Notes: generated by a model from the letters alone, not told the origin. A DNA stretch of 34,412 nucleotides from Micromonospora qiuiae (GCF_016863555.1 NZ_BOPC01000082.1:1-34412); one strand, 5' to 3'; counted from the stretch's first letter, positions 1 to 8,138 are shown. Numbers and translations are program-made.

Positions 1-72
1 TCGGCATTTCCGTCCTCCGTCCCCAACGCCCAGCCACCGAGGTGCAGCCCAAAGGCCCGTGGACGCATCCGC

Positions 73-372
73 TCAGGAATTCGCCACCAGCTCGACCTCG
101 TACCCCTGCCCGTCGGCCAGGTAACCGGCGTAGGTGTCGGGCCCGCCGGCGTACGGATGGCGGTCGGGGAAGAGCAGTTCCCAGCCGTACGCCGGGGCCT
201 GTTCGACCAGCCGGTCCACGGCAGCGGGTGAGCCGGCGTGGAAGGCCAGGTGGTTGAGGCTCAATTCACCGAGGAGCCATCCCCAGCTGCGCATTGCGGC
301 GCTCAGGTCGGGTACCCAGAGTTCCACGTGGTGCAGCGCACCGACCGTCACCGGCCTCCGCCCGGCACCCAT
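73..372 (-). CDS. VOC-family (glyoxalase-like) protein, internally shortened
   Basis: This is a 99-residue protein of the vicinal oxygen chelate superfamily, recognised by the N-terminal HHVELWVPDLS strand (residues 14-24) and the C-terminal LNHLAFHAGS (39-48) and GYEVELVA (90-97) segments. Its substrate is unknown. Relatives I remember from actinobacteria have about 30-35 further residues between the GWLLGEL helix and LNHLAFHAG; here GEL (35-37) runs straight into SLNHL. One or two strands of a beta-alpha-beta-beta-beta module are therefore missing, without a frameshift. The ATG at 372 was chosen because it begins just before the first strand; it lies 25 nt inside the 3' end of the adenosyltransferase gene on the same strand, so the two are probably co-transcribed and translationally coupled. 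It may be a decayed gene. The family call is fairly sure and the function is not known. Positions 1-72 downstream show nothing recognisable. Confidence 0.72.
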   Translation of the reverse strand: MGAGRRPVTVGALHHVELWVPDLSAAMRSWGWLLGELSLNHLAFHAGSPAAVDRLVEQAPAYGWELLFPDRHPYAGGPDTYAGYLADGQGYEVELVANS

Positions 373-920
373 AGCACATCTCCGTCCGGATTTGCCGTTC
401 TTGACAGGATAAAGAACAAATCCGAAAGCCGGTTGAGATACTTGGCCGGGAGCGTGCTGGTCCGGTCGGGGTCGTGTGCGACGAGGGCCCATGCCGAGCG
501 CTCGGCGCGCCGGGCGGTCGTCCGCGCCACGTGCAGTAGCGCCGCGCCCGTGGTGCCGCCCGGAAGGATGAAGGAGTCGAGCTTGCTCAGGCGCCTGTTG
601 TACTCGTCGCACCAGCCTTCGAGGCGCTCGACGTACTCCTCGGTGACCCGCAGCGGTGGATACTTCGGGTCCGGCTCGACCGGGGTGGACAGGTCGGCCC
701 CGACGTCGAACAGGTCGTTCTGGATTTGCCCGAGCACCGCCCGTAGGTCGTCGCCGAGATGGCCCAGGGCGAGTGCCACGCCGAGCGCGGCGTTGCACTC
801 GTCGACGTCGGCGTACGCGGCGATCCGTGGATCGGTCTTCGGCACCTGCTCGTTGTTGCTCAGCCTGGTCATGCCGGCATCGCCGGCCTTTGTGTAGATG
901 CGCGTGAGGTGGACGGCCAT
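348..920 (-). CDS. pduO: ATP:cob(I)alamin adenosyltransferase (PduO type)
   Basis: A 190-residue cytosolic enzyme that transfers the adenosyl group of ATP to cob(I)alamin, making adenosylcobalamin. The PduO-type signature is clear: RIYTKAGDAGMTRL near residue 7 (ATP-binding N-terminus), the helix with DPRIAAYADVDECNAALG (30-47), ILPGGTTGAALLH (118-130), ARTTARRAER (132-141) and LNRLSDLFFILSR (162-174). Length is normal for the family. Start ATG at 920 gives the usual N-terminus. The cofactor is what methylmalonyl-CoA mutase needs, and epimerase and MeaB genes lie further right in the window. It is divergent from murA; the same neighbour pair occurs in M. tuberculosis (Rv1314c and murA, from memory). 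The codons for the LSDLFFILSRTAN stretch (about 378-420) are unusually AT-rich for this genome (CTT, TTG, TTT, TCA, AGA, GCA, AAT). Confidence 0.93.
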   Translation of the reverse strand: MAVHLTRIYTKAGDAGMTRLSNNEQVPKTDPRIAAYADVDECNAALGVALALGHLGDDLRAVLGQIQNDLFDVGADLSTPVEPDPKYPPLRVTEEYVERLEGWCDEYNRRLSKLDSFILPGGTTGAALLHVARTTARRAERSAWALVAHDPDRTSTLPAKYLNRLSDLFFILSRTANPDGDVLWVPGGGR

Positions 921-993
921 GACGCACAGCCTACGGATACCGGACCTGACCATCCCGGCGCGACCGGGGGTAGGCCCCGGCCGGTCCGCCGGG
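921..993. promoter_or_regulatory. Divergent promoter gap between adenosyltransferase and murA
   Basis: If murA starts at 994, these 73 bases hold both promoters. A small hairpin (CCGGGG at 964-969 with CCCCGG at 975-980, 5-nt loop) would lie just before the murA start. I see no convincing -35/-10 pair. If murA instead starts at the ATG at 919, its start codon overlaps the start codon of the adenosyltransferase on the other strand and this stretch would be coding. Confidence 0.35.
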
Positions 994-2361
994 ATGGGCC
1001 CGGGTGACGCCGGTGATCCGGGGATCGCCGACGTCGACGTCATCCGGGTGTCCGGTGGGGCCCGGCTCGCCGGCACCGTGCACGTGGTGGGTGCGAAGAA
1101 CTCGGCGTTGAAGCTGATGGCCGCTGCGCTGCTCGCCCCCGGCCGGAGCGTGATCACCAACGCGCCACGGATCACCGACATCGCCATCATGGGCGAGGTG
1201 CTGCGCCGGTTGGGCTGCGACGTACGGTTCGACGCGGACGACCCGATCGATCCGATGGTCGCGGGCGGCGGCGTGGCCCGGTCCCGATCGGTCAGCATCG
1301 ACGTGCCCGAGCAGCCGGGCGTCGAGGCCGACTACGACCTGGTCCGCCGGCTGCGCGCGTCGATCTGCGTGCTCGGCCCGCTGCTGGCCCGGCGCGGTTA
1401 CGTGCGAGTGGCCCACCCGGGCGGCGACGCGATCGGCTCGCGCGGGTTGGACATGCACGTCTCCGGGCTGACCCGGATGGGCGCCGACATCTGCGGCGAG
1501 CATGGTTTCGTGATCGCCTCCGCGCCCGACGGCCTGCACGGCGCGGAGATCACGTTGGATTTTCCCAGCGTCGGGGCGACCGAGAATCTGGTCATGGCGG
1601 CGGTGCTGGCCAACGGCACCACCGTGATCGATAACGCCGCCCGCGAGCCGGAGATCGTGGACATCTGCACCATGCTCCAGCGGATGGGTGCGCTGATCGA
1701 GGGCGAGGGCACCTCCACTATCAGGATCATCGGGGTACCCCGGCTCCAGCCGGTCCGGCATGCCACCGTGGGCGACCGGATCGTCGCCGGGACCTGGGCC
1801 TTCGGTGCGGCGATGACCCGCGGCGACGTCACCGTGACCGGCGTGGACCCGGCGTTTCTGGAGGTCGCGCTGGACAAGGTGGTCGCGGCCGGCGGGTTGG
1901 TGGAGACCCGGGCGGACGCCTTTCGGGTACGCATGGACGACCGACCGCGGGCGGTCGACGTGGTGACGCTGCCCTATCCCGGCTTCGCCACCGACCTGCT
2001 GCCGATGGCGATCGGGCTCGCCGCGCTCAGTGACGGCGCCTCACTGATCACCGAGAACATCTTCGACGGCCGGTTCATGTTCGCCAACGAGATGATGCGG
2101 CTGGGCGCGGACATCAAGACCGACGGGCATCACGCGGTGGTACGTGGTCGGGACCGGCTCTCCGGAGCACCGGTACGGGCCACCGACATCCGGGCCGGCG
2201 CCGGGCTGATCATCGCGGGGCTCTGCGCCGACGGGGTGACCGAGGTGTCCCACGTGCACCACGTCGACCGGGGCTATCCCGACTTCGTGGCGGATTTGCG
2301 GGCGCTCGGCATCGAGGTCGAACGGGCCACCATGCCCGAGGAACCCGACCTGTCCTTCTGA
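994..2361 (+). CDS. murA: UDP-N-acetylglucosamine 1-carboxyvinyltransferase MurA
   Basis: MurA adds enolpyruvate from PEP to UDP-GlcNAc, the first committed step of peptidoglycan synthesis, in the cytosol. The 455-residue product shows the EPSP-synthase-like double fold with VVGAKNSALKLMAAALLA (31-48), the catalytic-loop region HPGGDAIGSRGLDMH (141-155) and the second-domain motif LPYPGFATDLLP (about 325-336). The residue at the place of the usual catalytic cysteine (E. coli Cys115) is aspartate, D145 (codon 1426-1428), as in M. tuberculosis MurA, where it gives intrinsic fosfomycin resistance. The start is uncertain: ATG 994 leaves room for promoters and a short leader before the conserved VIRVSGGARL; ATG 919 would add 25 residues. 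The gene is convergent with the ABC permease. Identity is certain. Confidence 0.95.
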   Translation: MGPGDAGDPGIADVDVIRVSGGARLAGTVHVVGAKNSALKLMAAALLAPGRSVITNAPRITDIAIMGEVLRRLGCDVRFDADDPIDPMVAGGGVARSRSVSIDVPEQPGVEADYDLVRRLRASICVLGPLLARRGYVRVAHPGGDAIGSRGLDMHVSGLTRMGADICGEHGFVIASAPDGLHGAEITLDFPSVGATENLVMAAVLANGTTVIDNAAREPEIVDICTMLQRMGALIEGEGTSTIRIIGVPRLQPVRHATVGDRIVAGTWAFGAAMTRGDVTVTGVDPAFLEVALDKVVAAGGLVETRADAFRVRMDDRPRAVDVVTLPYPGFATDLLPMAIGLAALSDGASLITENIFDGRFMFANEMMRLGADIKTDGHHAVVRGRDRLSGAPVRATDIRAGAGLIIAGLCADGVTEVSHVHHVDRGYPDFVADLRALGIEVERATMPEEPDLSF

Positions 2362-2397
2362 GCCGCCTCAGCCGACCGTCGGCGACGCAGTGCCGCC

Positions 2398-3243
2398 TCA
2401 GCCGTCGCGGCGGGTGGTCCAACGGAAGGTGGTGAGGCAGAGCACCAGGCCGATCACGCACCATGCGGCGAGGACCAGGGCGACCCGGGTCAGCTCGAAC
2501 GAACCACCGGGCTCCTGGGCACCGAAGCTCTCCGGCAGGAAGACCGAGCGCAGCCCCTGGCACATCCACTTCAGCGGAAAGAACGCCGCCACCTGCTGCA
2601 TCCAGTTCGGCAGGTTGGTGAAGACGAAGAAGACCCCGGAGATGAACTGGAGCACCAGCGCCACCGGCGTGACCACCGCCGAACCGCTGCGGGCGGTACG
2701 GGCCAATGACGAGATCGCGATCCCGCAGAGGGTGCAGGCGGTGATGCCCAGCGTGCTGACCCAGCCGAAGGTGAGCCAGGCGGTCGCCGTGCGCGGCAAA
2801 TCGAGGTCGAACAGGGTGACCGAGACGGCGAGCAACATGGCGGTCATCACCACGCCGGTCACCAACACCATGATCACCTTGCCGGCGAACCACACCCACT
2901 TCGGCATCGGTGTGCCCCGGTATCGCTTGAGCACGCCGCGGTCCCGCTCGATGGGGATCCAGATGCCGAGATTCTGGAAGCTGACGGTCATCAGACCGGT
3001 GGCGATCATGCCGGTGACGAAGTACTGCGTGTAGCTCACCCCCGGGGCGATCTCGTCGTTGAAGATCGACGCGAAGATCAGCACCATGATGATCGGGAAG
3101 CCCAGGGTGAACACCACGGACTCCCGGCTGCGCAGGAACTGCCGGAGCTCGAGCCGCCCCTGCCGCAGGGCGAGCCTGGCCGGCCCGAGCCGACGGGCTG
3201 CGGGTGCGACGACCGGGGCCGTCGGCTTCGTCGTGGTGGTCAT
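2398..3243 (-). CDS. ABC-2 type exporter permease
   Basis: A 281-residue integral membrane protein, the membrane half of an ABC-2 exporter. It has a cytoplasmic N-terminus rich in Pro/Ala/Arg, then about six hydrophobic segments: near residues 43-62 (VVFTLGFPIIMVLIFASIF), 74-92, 117-140 (VIMVLVTGVVMTAMLLAVSV), 150-172, 192-211 (VVTPVALVLQFISGVFFVF) and 252-270. The motif IERDRGVLKRYRGTPMP (98-114) is typical of ABC2_membrane proteins. Its ATG overlaps the stop of the upstream ATPase gene by four bases (ATGA), so the two are one translation-coupled operon. The exported substrate cannot be read from sequence; drug, lipid and polysaccharide exporters all share this layout. Confidence 0.88.
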   Translation of the reverse strand: MTTTTKPTAPVVAPAARRLGPARLALRQGRLELRQFLRSRESVVFTLGFPIIMVLIFASIFNDEIAPGVSYTQYFVTGMIATGLMTVSFQNLGIWIPIERDRGVLKRYRGTPMPKWVWFAGKVIMVLVTGVVMTAMLLAVSVTLFDLDLPRTATAWLTFGWVSTLGITACTLCGIAISSLARTARSGSAVVTPVALVLQFISGVFFVFTNLPNWMQQVAAFFPLKWMCQGLRSVFLPESFGAQEPGGSFELTRVALVLAAWCVIGLVLCLTTFRWTTRRDG

Positions 3244-4124
3244 TGTTGTCCGATCATCCGCAGGTAGATGTCTTCCAGGGTGGGCCGGGTGACGGTCAGG
3301 CCCGGCACCTCGCCGCCGAAGCGCGCGGCCAGCTCCGCCACCAGCGCCGTCGGCGTCGCGCTCTCCGCGCTCTCGGCTTGACCCTCAGGCGTACGCCAGG
3401 AGACCGTGGCCAGTGCCTCCCGCCGCCGGCCCAGGCTGTCCGGCGCGGCGACCTCGATCAGTCGGCCGCCGGCGATCACGCCGACCCGGTCGGCGAGCGC
3501 CTCGGCCTCGTCCAGGTAGTGGGTGGTGAGCACGATGGTGGTGCCGGCGGCGGAGAGATCCCGGATCAGCTCCCAGAACTCACGCCGGGCCTCCGGGTCG
3601 AAGCCGGTGGTCGGCTCGTCGAGGAAGAGCAGCTCGGGGCGGCCGATGATGCCCAGCGCCACGTCGAGGCGCCGTTTCTGCCCGCCGGAGAGGGTGTGCG
3701 TTCGGGCCTGGGCCTTGCCGGCCAGACCGACCCGCTCGATCACCTTGTCCGGGTCGTCCCCGGCCGGGTAGAAGCCGGCGAAATGGCCGACCACCTCGGC
3801 GACGGTCAGCTCGTCGAACTCACCGGTCCCCTGGAGGACGATGCCGACCCGGCTCCGCCAGTCCGCCGCGAGGCTCTCCGAGGAGCCAGATCGCCCTGCG
3901 CCGAGGACCGACTCGGGGTCGGTGCCCAGGACCCGCACCTCGCCGGCGTCGCGCCGGCGGTAGCCCTCCAGGATCTCCACCGTGGTGGTCTTGCCCGCGC
4001 CGTTCGGCCCGAGCAGGGCGAACACCTCGCCTCGGTGGACGTCCAGGTCCAGGCCGGCCACCGCGACGTTGTCGCCGTACGCCTTGCGCAGCCCCCGGAC
4101 CCGGATCGCGACGTCGTCACTCAT
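3240..4124 (-). CDS. ABC exporter ATP-binding protein
   Basis: The 294-residue nucleotide-binding subunit that powers the adjacent permease. Walker A is GPNGAGKTT (39-47), the Q-loop is GIVLQGTGEF, the signature is LSGGQKRRLDVA, Walker B is LLFLDEPTTGFD and the switch is TTHYLDEAE. The C-terminal quarter carries the usual DrrA-like tail ending with RPTLEDIYLRM. The start is taken at ATG 4124 (MSDDVAIRVRGL), since the extra 10 codons up to 4154 have no family match. A short Gly/Ser-rich stretch (GAGRSGSSES, about 70-79) lengthens the region before the Q-loop. It is first in the operon with the permease. A 56-bp repeat and the end of the deacetylase gene lie upstream. Function is certain at subunit level and the substrate is unknown. 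Confidence 0.93.
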   Translation of the reverse strand: MSDDVAIRVRGLRKAYGDNVAVAGLDLDVHRGEVFALLGPNGAGKTTTVEILEGYRRRDAGEVRVLGTDPESVLGAGRSGSSESLAADWRSRVGIVLQGTGEFDELTVAEVVGHFAGFYPAGDDPDKVIERVGLAGKAQARTHTLSGGQKRRLDVALGIIGRPELLFLDEPTTGFDPEARREFWELIRDLSAAGTTIVLTTHYLDEAEALADRVGVIAGGRLIEVAAPDSLGRRREALATVSWRTPEGQAESAESATPTALVAELAARFGGEVPGLTVTRPTLEDIYLRMIGQQ

Positions 4125-4166
4125 GCCGTCAAGTGTGCGCCCCACCAGCACCAACCCTCCGAGGGG

Positions 4167-4222
4167 GTGTAAGGAAGGGCACCTTATTAACGCCTCGTGT
4201 ATAGGAAGGGCCCCTTCTTAAC
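4167..4222 (+). repeat. 56-bp dispersed repeat, copy A
   Basis: This is one of four 56-bp copies (others at 10498, 11097, 19225). It consists of two related 25-mers joined by GCCTCG; both contain AGGAAGGGC, then CCTT, then TTAAC, with a 31-bp period. Each core is an imperfect palindrome around AAGGGCCCCTT. The last 31 bases are identical to copy D, and the first 29 are identical to copies B and C. Its base composition (roughly half A/T) contrasts sharply with its surroundings. It lies in the gap between the ABC ATPase start and the end of the deacetylase gene. Confidence 0.85.
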
Positions 4223-4267
4223 AACGCGTCCACGGGCGCGTCAGGCAACAACGCGCCCACGGGTGGC

Positions 4268-5191
4268 TCAGTCGCTGAGGACCTCGGAGAGCAGGGCCGG
4301 CTCGAGACCGCGCTCGGCCAGTCCGGCCAGGATGTGCGGCAGGGCCTCGTCGGTCATCGGCGCGTTGGCCTCCGTCACGTGCAGGACGACCACCGAGCCG
4401 GGGCGCACCTTGTCCAGTACGGCCCGCACGATCGGCCGCCAGGCGGTCGCGAACGGATCGCCGCTCACCACGTCGCCGTCGACGACCGTGAGACCGAGCG
4501 GGGCCAGTTCGGCCAGCGCGACCCGATCGTGGCAGAGGCCGGGGAAGCGGAAGTACCGGGTCTGCCGTCCGCCGTACGCGCTCACGATGTCGAAGGTGTC
4601 GGCCACGTCGGCGGTCATCTTCCGCCGCTCGATGCGGGGCAGGCCGTAGCAGTCCGCCGTGAAGGCCAGGTGCCCGTAGGTGTGGTTGGCCAACTCGAAG
4701 CGGGGATTGGCGGCGAGCCGGCGGGTCACATCCGGGTACTGCTCGACCCACTTGCCGGTCAGGAAGAAGGTGGCGGGTACCCCTTCCCGCTCCAGCAGGT
4801 CGATGATCTTGAGATTGGCGTACGACCGCACGGCGCCGCTGCGCAGTTGGTACCGCATGGCGTCGGTCATGTCCGCGTCGAAGGTGAGCGCGACCTTGTT
4901 GCCGGTGCGCGGACCGTTGTCCAGCACGGGCGGCAGGGTCCCCGGCCGGGTCGCGCCGGGCAGGATGTCGGCCTGCGGTGGCGGGCTCGCCGTGCCCGTC
5001 GGCGCCGGGCCCTCTGGCTTCTGGTCTGCGTCGGCGATCGCCGCCGCGGCCCGGTCCGTGGTGGACGGTTCGACGAAGGCGCCGCCGCCTTCCGGCTGCC
5101 GGAGTGGATTCGCGACGGCCAGCAGGACCACCGCACCGACCACGGCGGCGAGGGTGGCGATGAGCGGAACGCGGGAGATTTTCACGGGCAC
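4268..5191 (-). CDS. Membrane-anchored polysaccharide deacetylase (NodB/CE4 family)
   Basis: A 307-residue protein with a short basic N-terminus, one hydrophobic segment (9-27, LIATLAAVVGAVVLLAVA) and a Pro/Ala/Thr-rich linker (31-95), then a NodB-homology domain facing the outside. Motif 1 is TFDAD (103-107), motif 2 is HTYGH (170-174), motif 3 is RFPG (215-218), and HVTE (271-274) stands for motif 5. The family removes acetyl groups from peptidoglycan, chitin or related glycans using a metal held by an Asp and two His. Motif 1 departs from the classical TFDDG, so the metal Asp may be D107. The start is a GTG at 5191; no ATG exists before the hydrophobic segment. It lies 60 nt downstream of the DUF4126 gene on the same strand. 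The substrate is probably a cell-wall glycan (inference). Confidence 0.88.
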   Translation of the reverse strand: MPVKISRVPLIATLAAVVGAVVLLAVANPLRQPEGGGAFVEPSTTDRAAAAIADADQKPEGPAPTGTASPPPQADILPGATRPGTLPPVLDNGPRTGNKVALTFDADMTDAMRYQLRSGAVRSYANLKIIDLLEREGVPATFFLTGKWVEQYPDVTRRLAANPRFELANHTYGHLAFTADCYGLPRIERRKMTADVADTFDIVSAYGGRQTRYFRFPGLCHDRVALAELAPLGLTVVDGDVVSGDPFATAWRPIVRAVLDKVRPGSVVVLHVTEANAPMTDEALPHILAGLAERGLEPALLSEVLSD

Positions 5192-5251
5192 CGCGGGATC
5201 ATCTCAACTGCGCCGGTTGGATGGTGCGCCAGGCCGATCGGCGTACGTGGA

Positions 5252-5875
5252 TCAGACCCGAAAGCCGGCCTCCCGGGCGGCCCGGCGCTCCCTGCGGCGG
5301 TCCGCGCGACGCCTGAGGAACCAGGGCAGGAAAAGGACGAACCCGGCCAGGAACGCCAGCACCAGCACCGGCAGGATGATCGCGACGAGCGACATCAGCA
5401 CGCTGGTGGCGTCCTCGGCGGTGCTCGCCACCGGGGCCCCGAACCCGGCCGTGGTCGCGTTGATCACCGGGCGGGCGGCGGATTTGAGCAAATGTACGCC
5501 AAGCGCGATGAGCACCCCGACCAGCACCGGGAGCCACTGGCCGGTGCTGGAGAAGAAGCTGTCCGGGTCGCTCACCGTCACCGTGTCGGCGGCCGAACCC
5601 GCGCCGAACGCCAAGCCGCCGGCGGTCGGGCGGACCACCGTCTGCACCACGTCGTTGACGTGGTCGACCACCGGCACCTTGTCGGCGACGACTTCGACCG
5701 CGAGCAGCACCGCGAGGATGCCCAACACCCACTCGTTACCCAGCCACTGCCAGCCGCCGGGCAGGTCGATCACACTGGTGTAGCGGGCCAGCAGACCCGT
5801 CACCAGCAGCGGGATGTACGCGTTCAGCCCCGCCGAGGCGGCGAGGCCGGTACCGGTGAGCAATTCGAACACCAT
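5252..5875 (-). CDS. DUF4126 family membrane protein
   Basis: A 207-residue membrane protein starting MVFELLTGTGLAASAGLNAY, which matches the DUF4126 family as I know it. Hydrophobic segments lie near 10-30, 50-68 (VLGILAVLLAVEVVAD), 85-100, 113-130 (WLPVLVGVLIALGVHLL) and 157-187 (a long segment that may span once or twice). A strongly basic cytoplasmic tail follows (188-205, LRRRADRRRERRAAREA). The motif DKVPVVDHVND (66-75) is characteristic. No biochemical function is known for the family. ATG 5875 was chosen over an upstream extension because it starts the conserved N-terminus. The start lies 68 nt from the divergent nucS start, and the deacetylase gene follows 60 nt downstream, perhaps in the same transcript. 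Confidence 0.82.
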   Translation of the reverse strand: MVFELLTGTGLAASAGLNAYIPLLVTGLLARYTSVIDLPGGWQWLGNEWVLGILAVLLAVEVVADKVPVVDHVNDVVQTVVRPTAGGLAFGAGSAADTVTVSDPDSFFSSTGQWLPVLVGVLIALGVHLLKSAARPVINATTAGFGAPVASTAEDATSVLMSLVAIILPVLVLAFLAGFVLFLPWFLRRRADRRRERRAAREAGFRV

Positions 5876-5943
5876 CTCAGCATCGCACCAGCACGCCAGT
5901 GGCGCTCGATGGCGATACCCGACGGCTCGGCTACCCTCGTCGC

Positions 5944-6603
5944 GTGCGGTTGGTGATTGCGAAGTGCTCGGTGGACTACGTCGGACGGCTCTCGGCCCAT
6001 CTGCCGTTGGCCACCCGGCTGCTGATGGTGAAGGCGGACGGGTCGGTGTCGATCCACGCCGACGACCGGGCCTACAAGCCGTTGAACTGGATGAGCCCGC
6101 CATGCCGGCTGGAGGAGGCGCCCGGCGTCTGGCGGGTGGTCAACAAGGCCGGCGAGGAATTGCGGATCACCCTGGAGGAGATCTTCCAGGACACCTCGTA
6201 CGATCTGGGTGTCGATCCCGGGCTGCGCAAGGACGGCGTGGAAGCGCACCTCCAGGAACTGCTGGCGGCCAGCCCGGAGACGCTGGGCGAGGGGTTCACC
6301 CTCATCCGACGCGAGTACATGACCGCCATCGGCCCGGTCGACCTGCTCTGTCGGGACGCCAACCAGGGCACGGTCGCGGTCGAGGTGAAGCGCCGTGGCG
6401 AGATCGACGGCGTGGAGCAGCTCACCCGCTACCTCGAACTGCTCAACCGGGATCCGCTGCTCGCCCCGGTCGCCGGGGTCTTCGCCGCGCAGGAGATCAA
6501 GCCGCAGGCCCGGGTGCTCGCCACGGACCGTGGCATCCGCTGTGTGGTGCTGGACTACGACCGGCTACGCGGCATCGAGCGCGACGAACTGACCCTCTTC
6601 TAG
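5944..6603 (+). CDS. nucS: Endonuclease NucS (EndoMS, mismatch repair)
   Basis: NucS cleaves both strands at mismatches and carries out non-canonical mismatch repair in actinobacteria that lack MutS/MutL. The 219-residue protein is complete. An N-terminal dimerisation and DNA-binding domain (VRLVIAKCSVDYVGRL; YKPLNWMSPP at 44-53) is followed by a RecB-like nuclease domain with D133 (GPVDLL), E147 and K149 (VAVEVKRRGEIDG), the PD-(D/E)xK triad. The extreme C-terminus, ELTLF, resembles the beta-clamp-binding tail of the family. The start is set at GTG 5944 because the homologous N-terminus begins at VRLVIA; the 15 codons before it are not conserved. The gene stands alone, divergent from DUF4126 and convergent with the aldehyde dehydrogenase. 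Confidence 0.95.
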   Translation: MRLVIAKCSVDYVGRLSAHLPLATRLLMVKADGSVSIHADDRAYKPLNWMSPPCRLEEAPGVWRVVNKAGEELRITLEEIFQDTSYDLGVDPGLRKDGVEAHLQELLAASPETLGEGFTLIRREYMTAIGPVDLLCRDANQGTVAVEVKRRGEIDGVEQLTRYLELLNRDPLLAPVAGVFAAQEIKPQARVLATDRGIRCVVLDYDRLRGIERDELTLF

Positions 6604-6641
6604 GTCCACCAGCCGGCCTCCGGGCGTGGCACGGGGCGGCG

Positions 6642-8138
6642 TCACCTGCCGTACAGCATCTTGACTGCCTTCACCAGGCGCGCGACGTCGGCGGGGGTCC
6701 GCTCGAACGTGGTCGAGGGGAGCAGCGACCGGGCGCGGCGGCGAGTCACCGCCTTCGCGCGAGCGAACTCGCGTAGCCCGTCCGCGCCGTGGATGCGGCC
6801 GAAGCCCGACTCGCCGACCCCGCCGAACGGAAGGGTGGACATTCCGGCGAAGGTGAGGGTCGAGTTGACCGAGGCCATCCCGGAGCGCAGCCGCCGCGCG
6901 ATGGTCGCCGCCCGACGCCGGCCGAAGACCGAGCCACCGAGGCCGTACGGCAGGGCGTTGGCGCGGGCGACGGCCTCGTCCGCGTCGCGGACCCGGTTCA
7001 CCGTCAGGGTGGGGCCGAAGGTCTCCTCGCGGACCGCGACGGAATCCTCGGGCACGTCCACCAGCACGGTGGGGTGCGCGTACGGCGGTTGCACGGCATC
7101 TGGCCCGCCGAGCGCCGCACGACCGCCCCGGGCCAGGGCGTCGGAGATGTGCCGGCGGATGACGTCGAGTTGACTCGGCATGGTGATCGGGCCGATGTCC
7201 GCGTCCTCCGGGCCCACGGTGAGCCGCCCGGCGCGCTGGACGACCTTGTCGACGAAGGCGTCGAACACCGGCTCCACGGCGTAGACCCGCTCGATGCCGA
7301 TGCAGGTCTGGCCGGCGTTGGTCATCGCGCCCCAGACGCACGCCTCGGCTGCGGCGTCCAGGTCGGCGTCGGCGTCGACGATCATCGCGTCCTTGCCGCC
7401 GGCCTCGACGAGCACCGGGGTCAGTGACTCGGCGCAGGCCGCCATCACCTTCCGCGCGGTCGCCGCCGAACCGGTGAAGGCGAGCTTGTCGACGCCGGCA
7501 CGGCACAGTGCCGCGCCGACGTCGCCGAGCCCGTGCACCGCGGTGAACACCGGCTGCTCGGGCACCACCTCGGCGAAGGTGTCGACCAGCCACTGCCCGA
7601 CGACCGGGGTGTACTCGCTGGGCTTGAAGACCACCGCGTTGCCGGCGGCCAGCGCGTACGCGACGGAGCCGATGGGGGTGAAGACGGGGTAGTTCCAGGG
7701 ACCGATGACGCCGACCACCCCGTACGGCTGATACTCCAGGTGGGCCGAGAACTCGGCCAGCACGAGCCGGGAGCGCATCCGGCGGGCACCGAGCACCCGA
7801 CGTGCGTTGCGGGTCGCCCAGTCGATGTGCTCCACGGCGATCACGATCTCGACCAGCGCGTCGGGGACCGGTTTGCCGCCCTCGACGTGCACCAGCTCCG
7901 CGAGCTGTTCCATCCGCTGGGCGAGCAGCCGTCGCCAGCGCAGCAGCCGTTCGCGTCGCCCGGTGAAGCCGAGCCCCGCCCACCAGTGGCCCGCGTCGCG
8001 GGCCTGCTCCACGGCGCGTACGACATCCGCCGTGCCGGCCACCGGGACACGCCCCACCTCGCTGCCCGTCGCCGGGCTGGTCGAGACCAGATGGTCGCCC
8101 TCGATCACCGCGGTGCCGGGGATCCGCACAGCATTCAT
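6642..8138 (-). CDS. NAD(P)-dependent aldehyde dehydrogenase
   Basis: A 498-residue ALDH-superfamily enzyme that oxidises an aldehyde to the acid. Conserved features are the oxyanion-hole Asn in GPWNYP (N149), the cofactor region FKPSEYTP (171-178), FTGSAATARK (221-230), the general base E245 in VEAGGKD, the catalytic nucleophile C279 in NAGQTCIG, EETFGP, and the C-terminal LPFGGVGESGFGR. The class is close to the succinate-semialdehyde dehydrogenase-like enzymes of actinobacteria, but the substrate cannot be fixed from sequence. Length and motifs are intact. The C-terminal 30 residues are basic (AKAVTRRRARSL). ATG 8138 starts the usual N-terminus. It is transcribed away from the FHA gene and its 3' end meets nucS head-on (38-nt gap). 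Confidence 0.92.
   Translation of the reverse strand: MNAVRIPGTAVIEGDHLVSTSPATGSEVGRVPVAGTADVVRAVEQARDAGHWWAGLGFTGRRERLLRWRRLLAQRMEQLAELVHVEGGKPVPDALVEIVIAVEHIDWATRNARRVLGARRMRSRLVLAEFSAHLEYQPYGVVGVIGPWNYPVFTPIGSVAYALAAGNAVVFKPSEYTPVVGQWLVDTFAEVVPEQPVFTAVHGLGDVGAALCRAGVDKLAFTGSAATARKVMAACAESLTPVLVEAGGKDAMIVDADADLDAAAEACVWGAMTNAGQTCIGIERVYAVEPVFDAFVDKVVQRAGRLTVGPEDADIGPITMPSQLDVIRRHISDALARGGRAALGGPDAVQPPYAHPTVLVDVPEDSVAVREETFGPTLTVNRVRDADEAVARANALPYGLGGSVFGRRRAATIARRLRSGMASVNSTLTFAGMSTLPFGGVGESGFGRIHGADGLREFARAKAVTRRRARSLLPSTTFERTPADVARLVKAVKMLYGR

Noticed and set aside
73..372. VOC protein next to murA as a FosA-type fosfomycin resistance enzyme
   Set aside because: The sequence resembles another VOC group, and it lacks a large part of the domain including likely metal residues.
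2362..2397. Ribosomal RNA or methyltransferase genes expected after murA by analogy with M. tuberculosis
   Set aside because: Only 36 bases separate murA from the convergent ABC permease; no rRNA sequence is present in the window.
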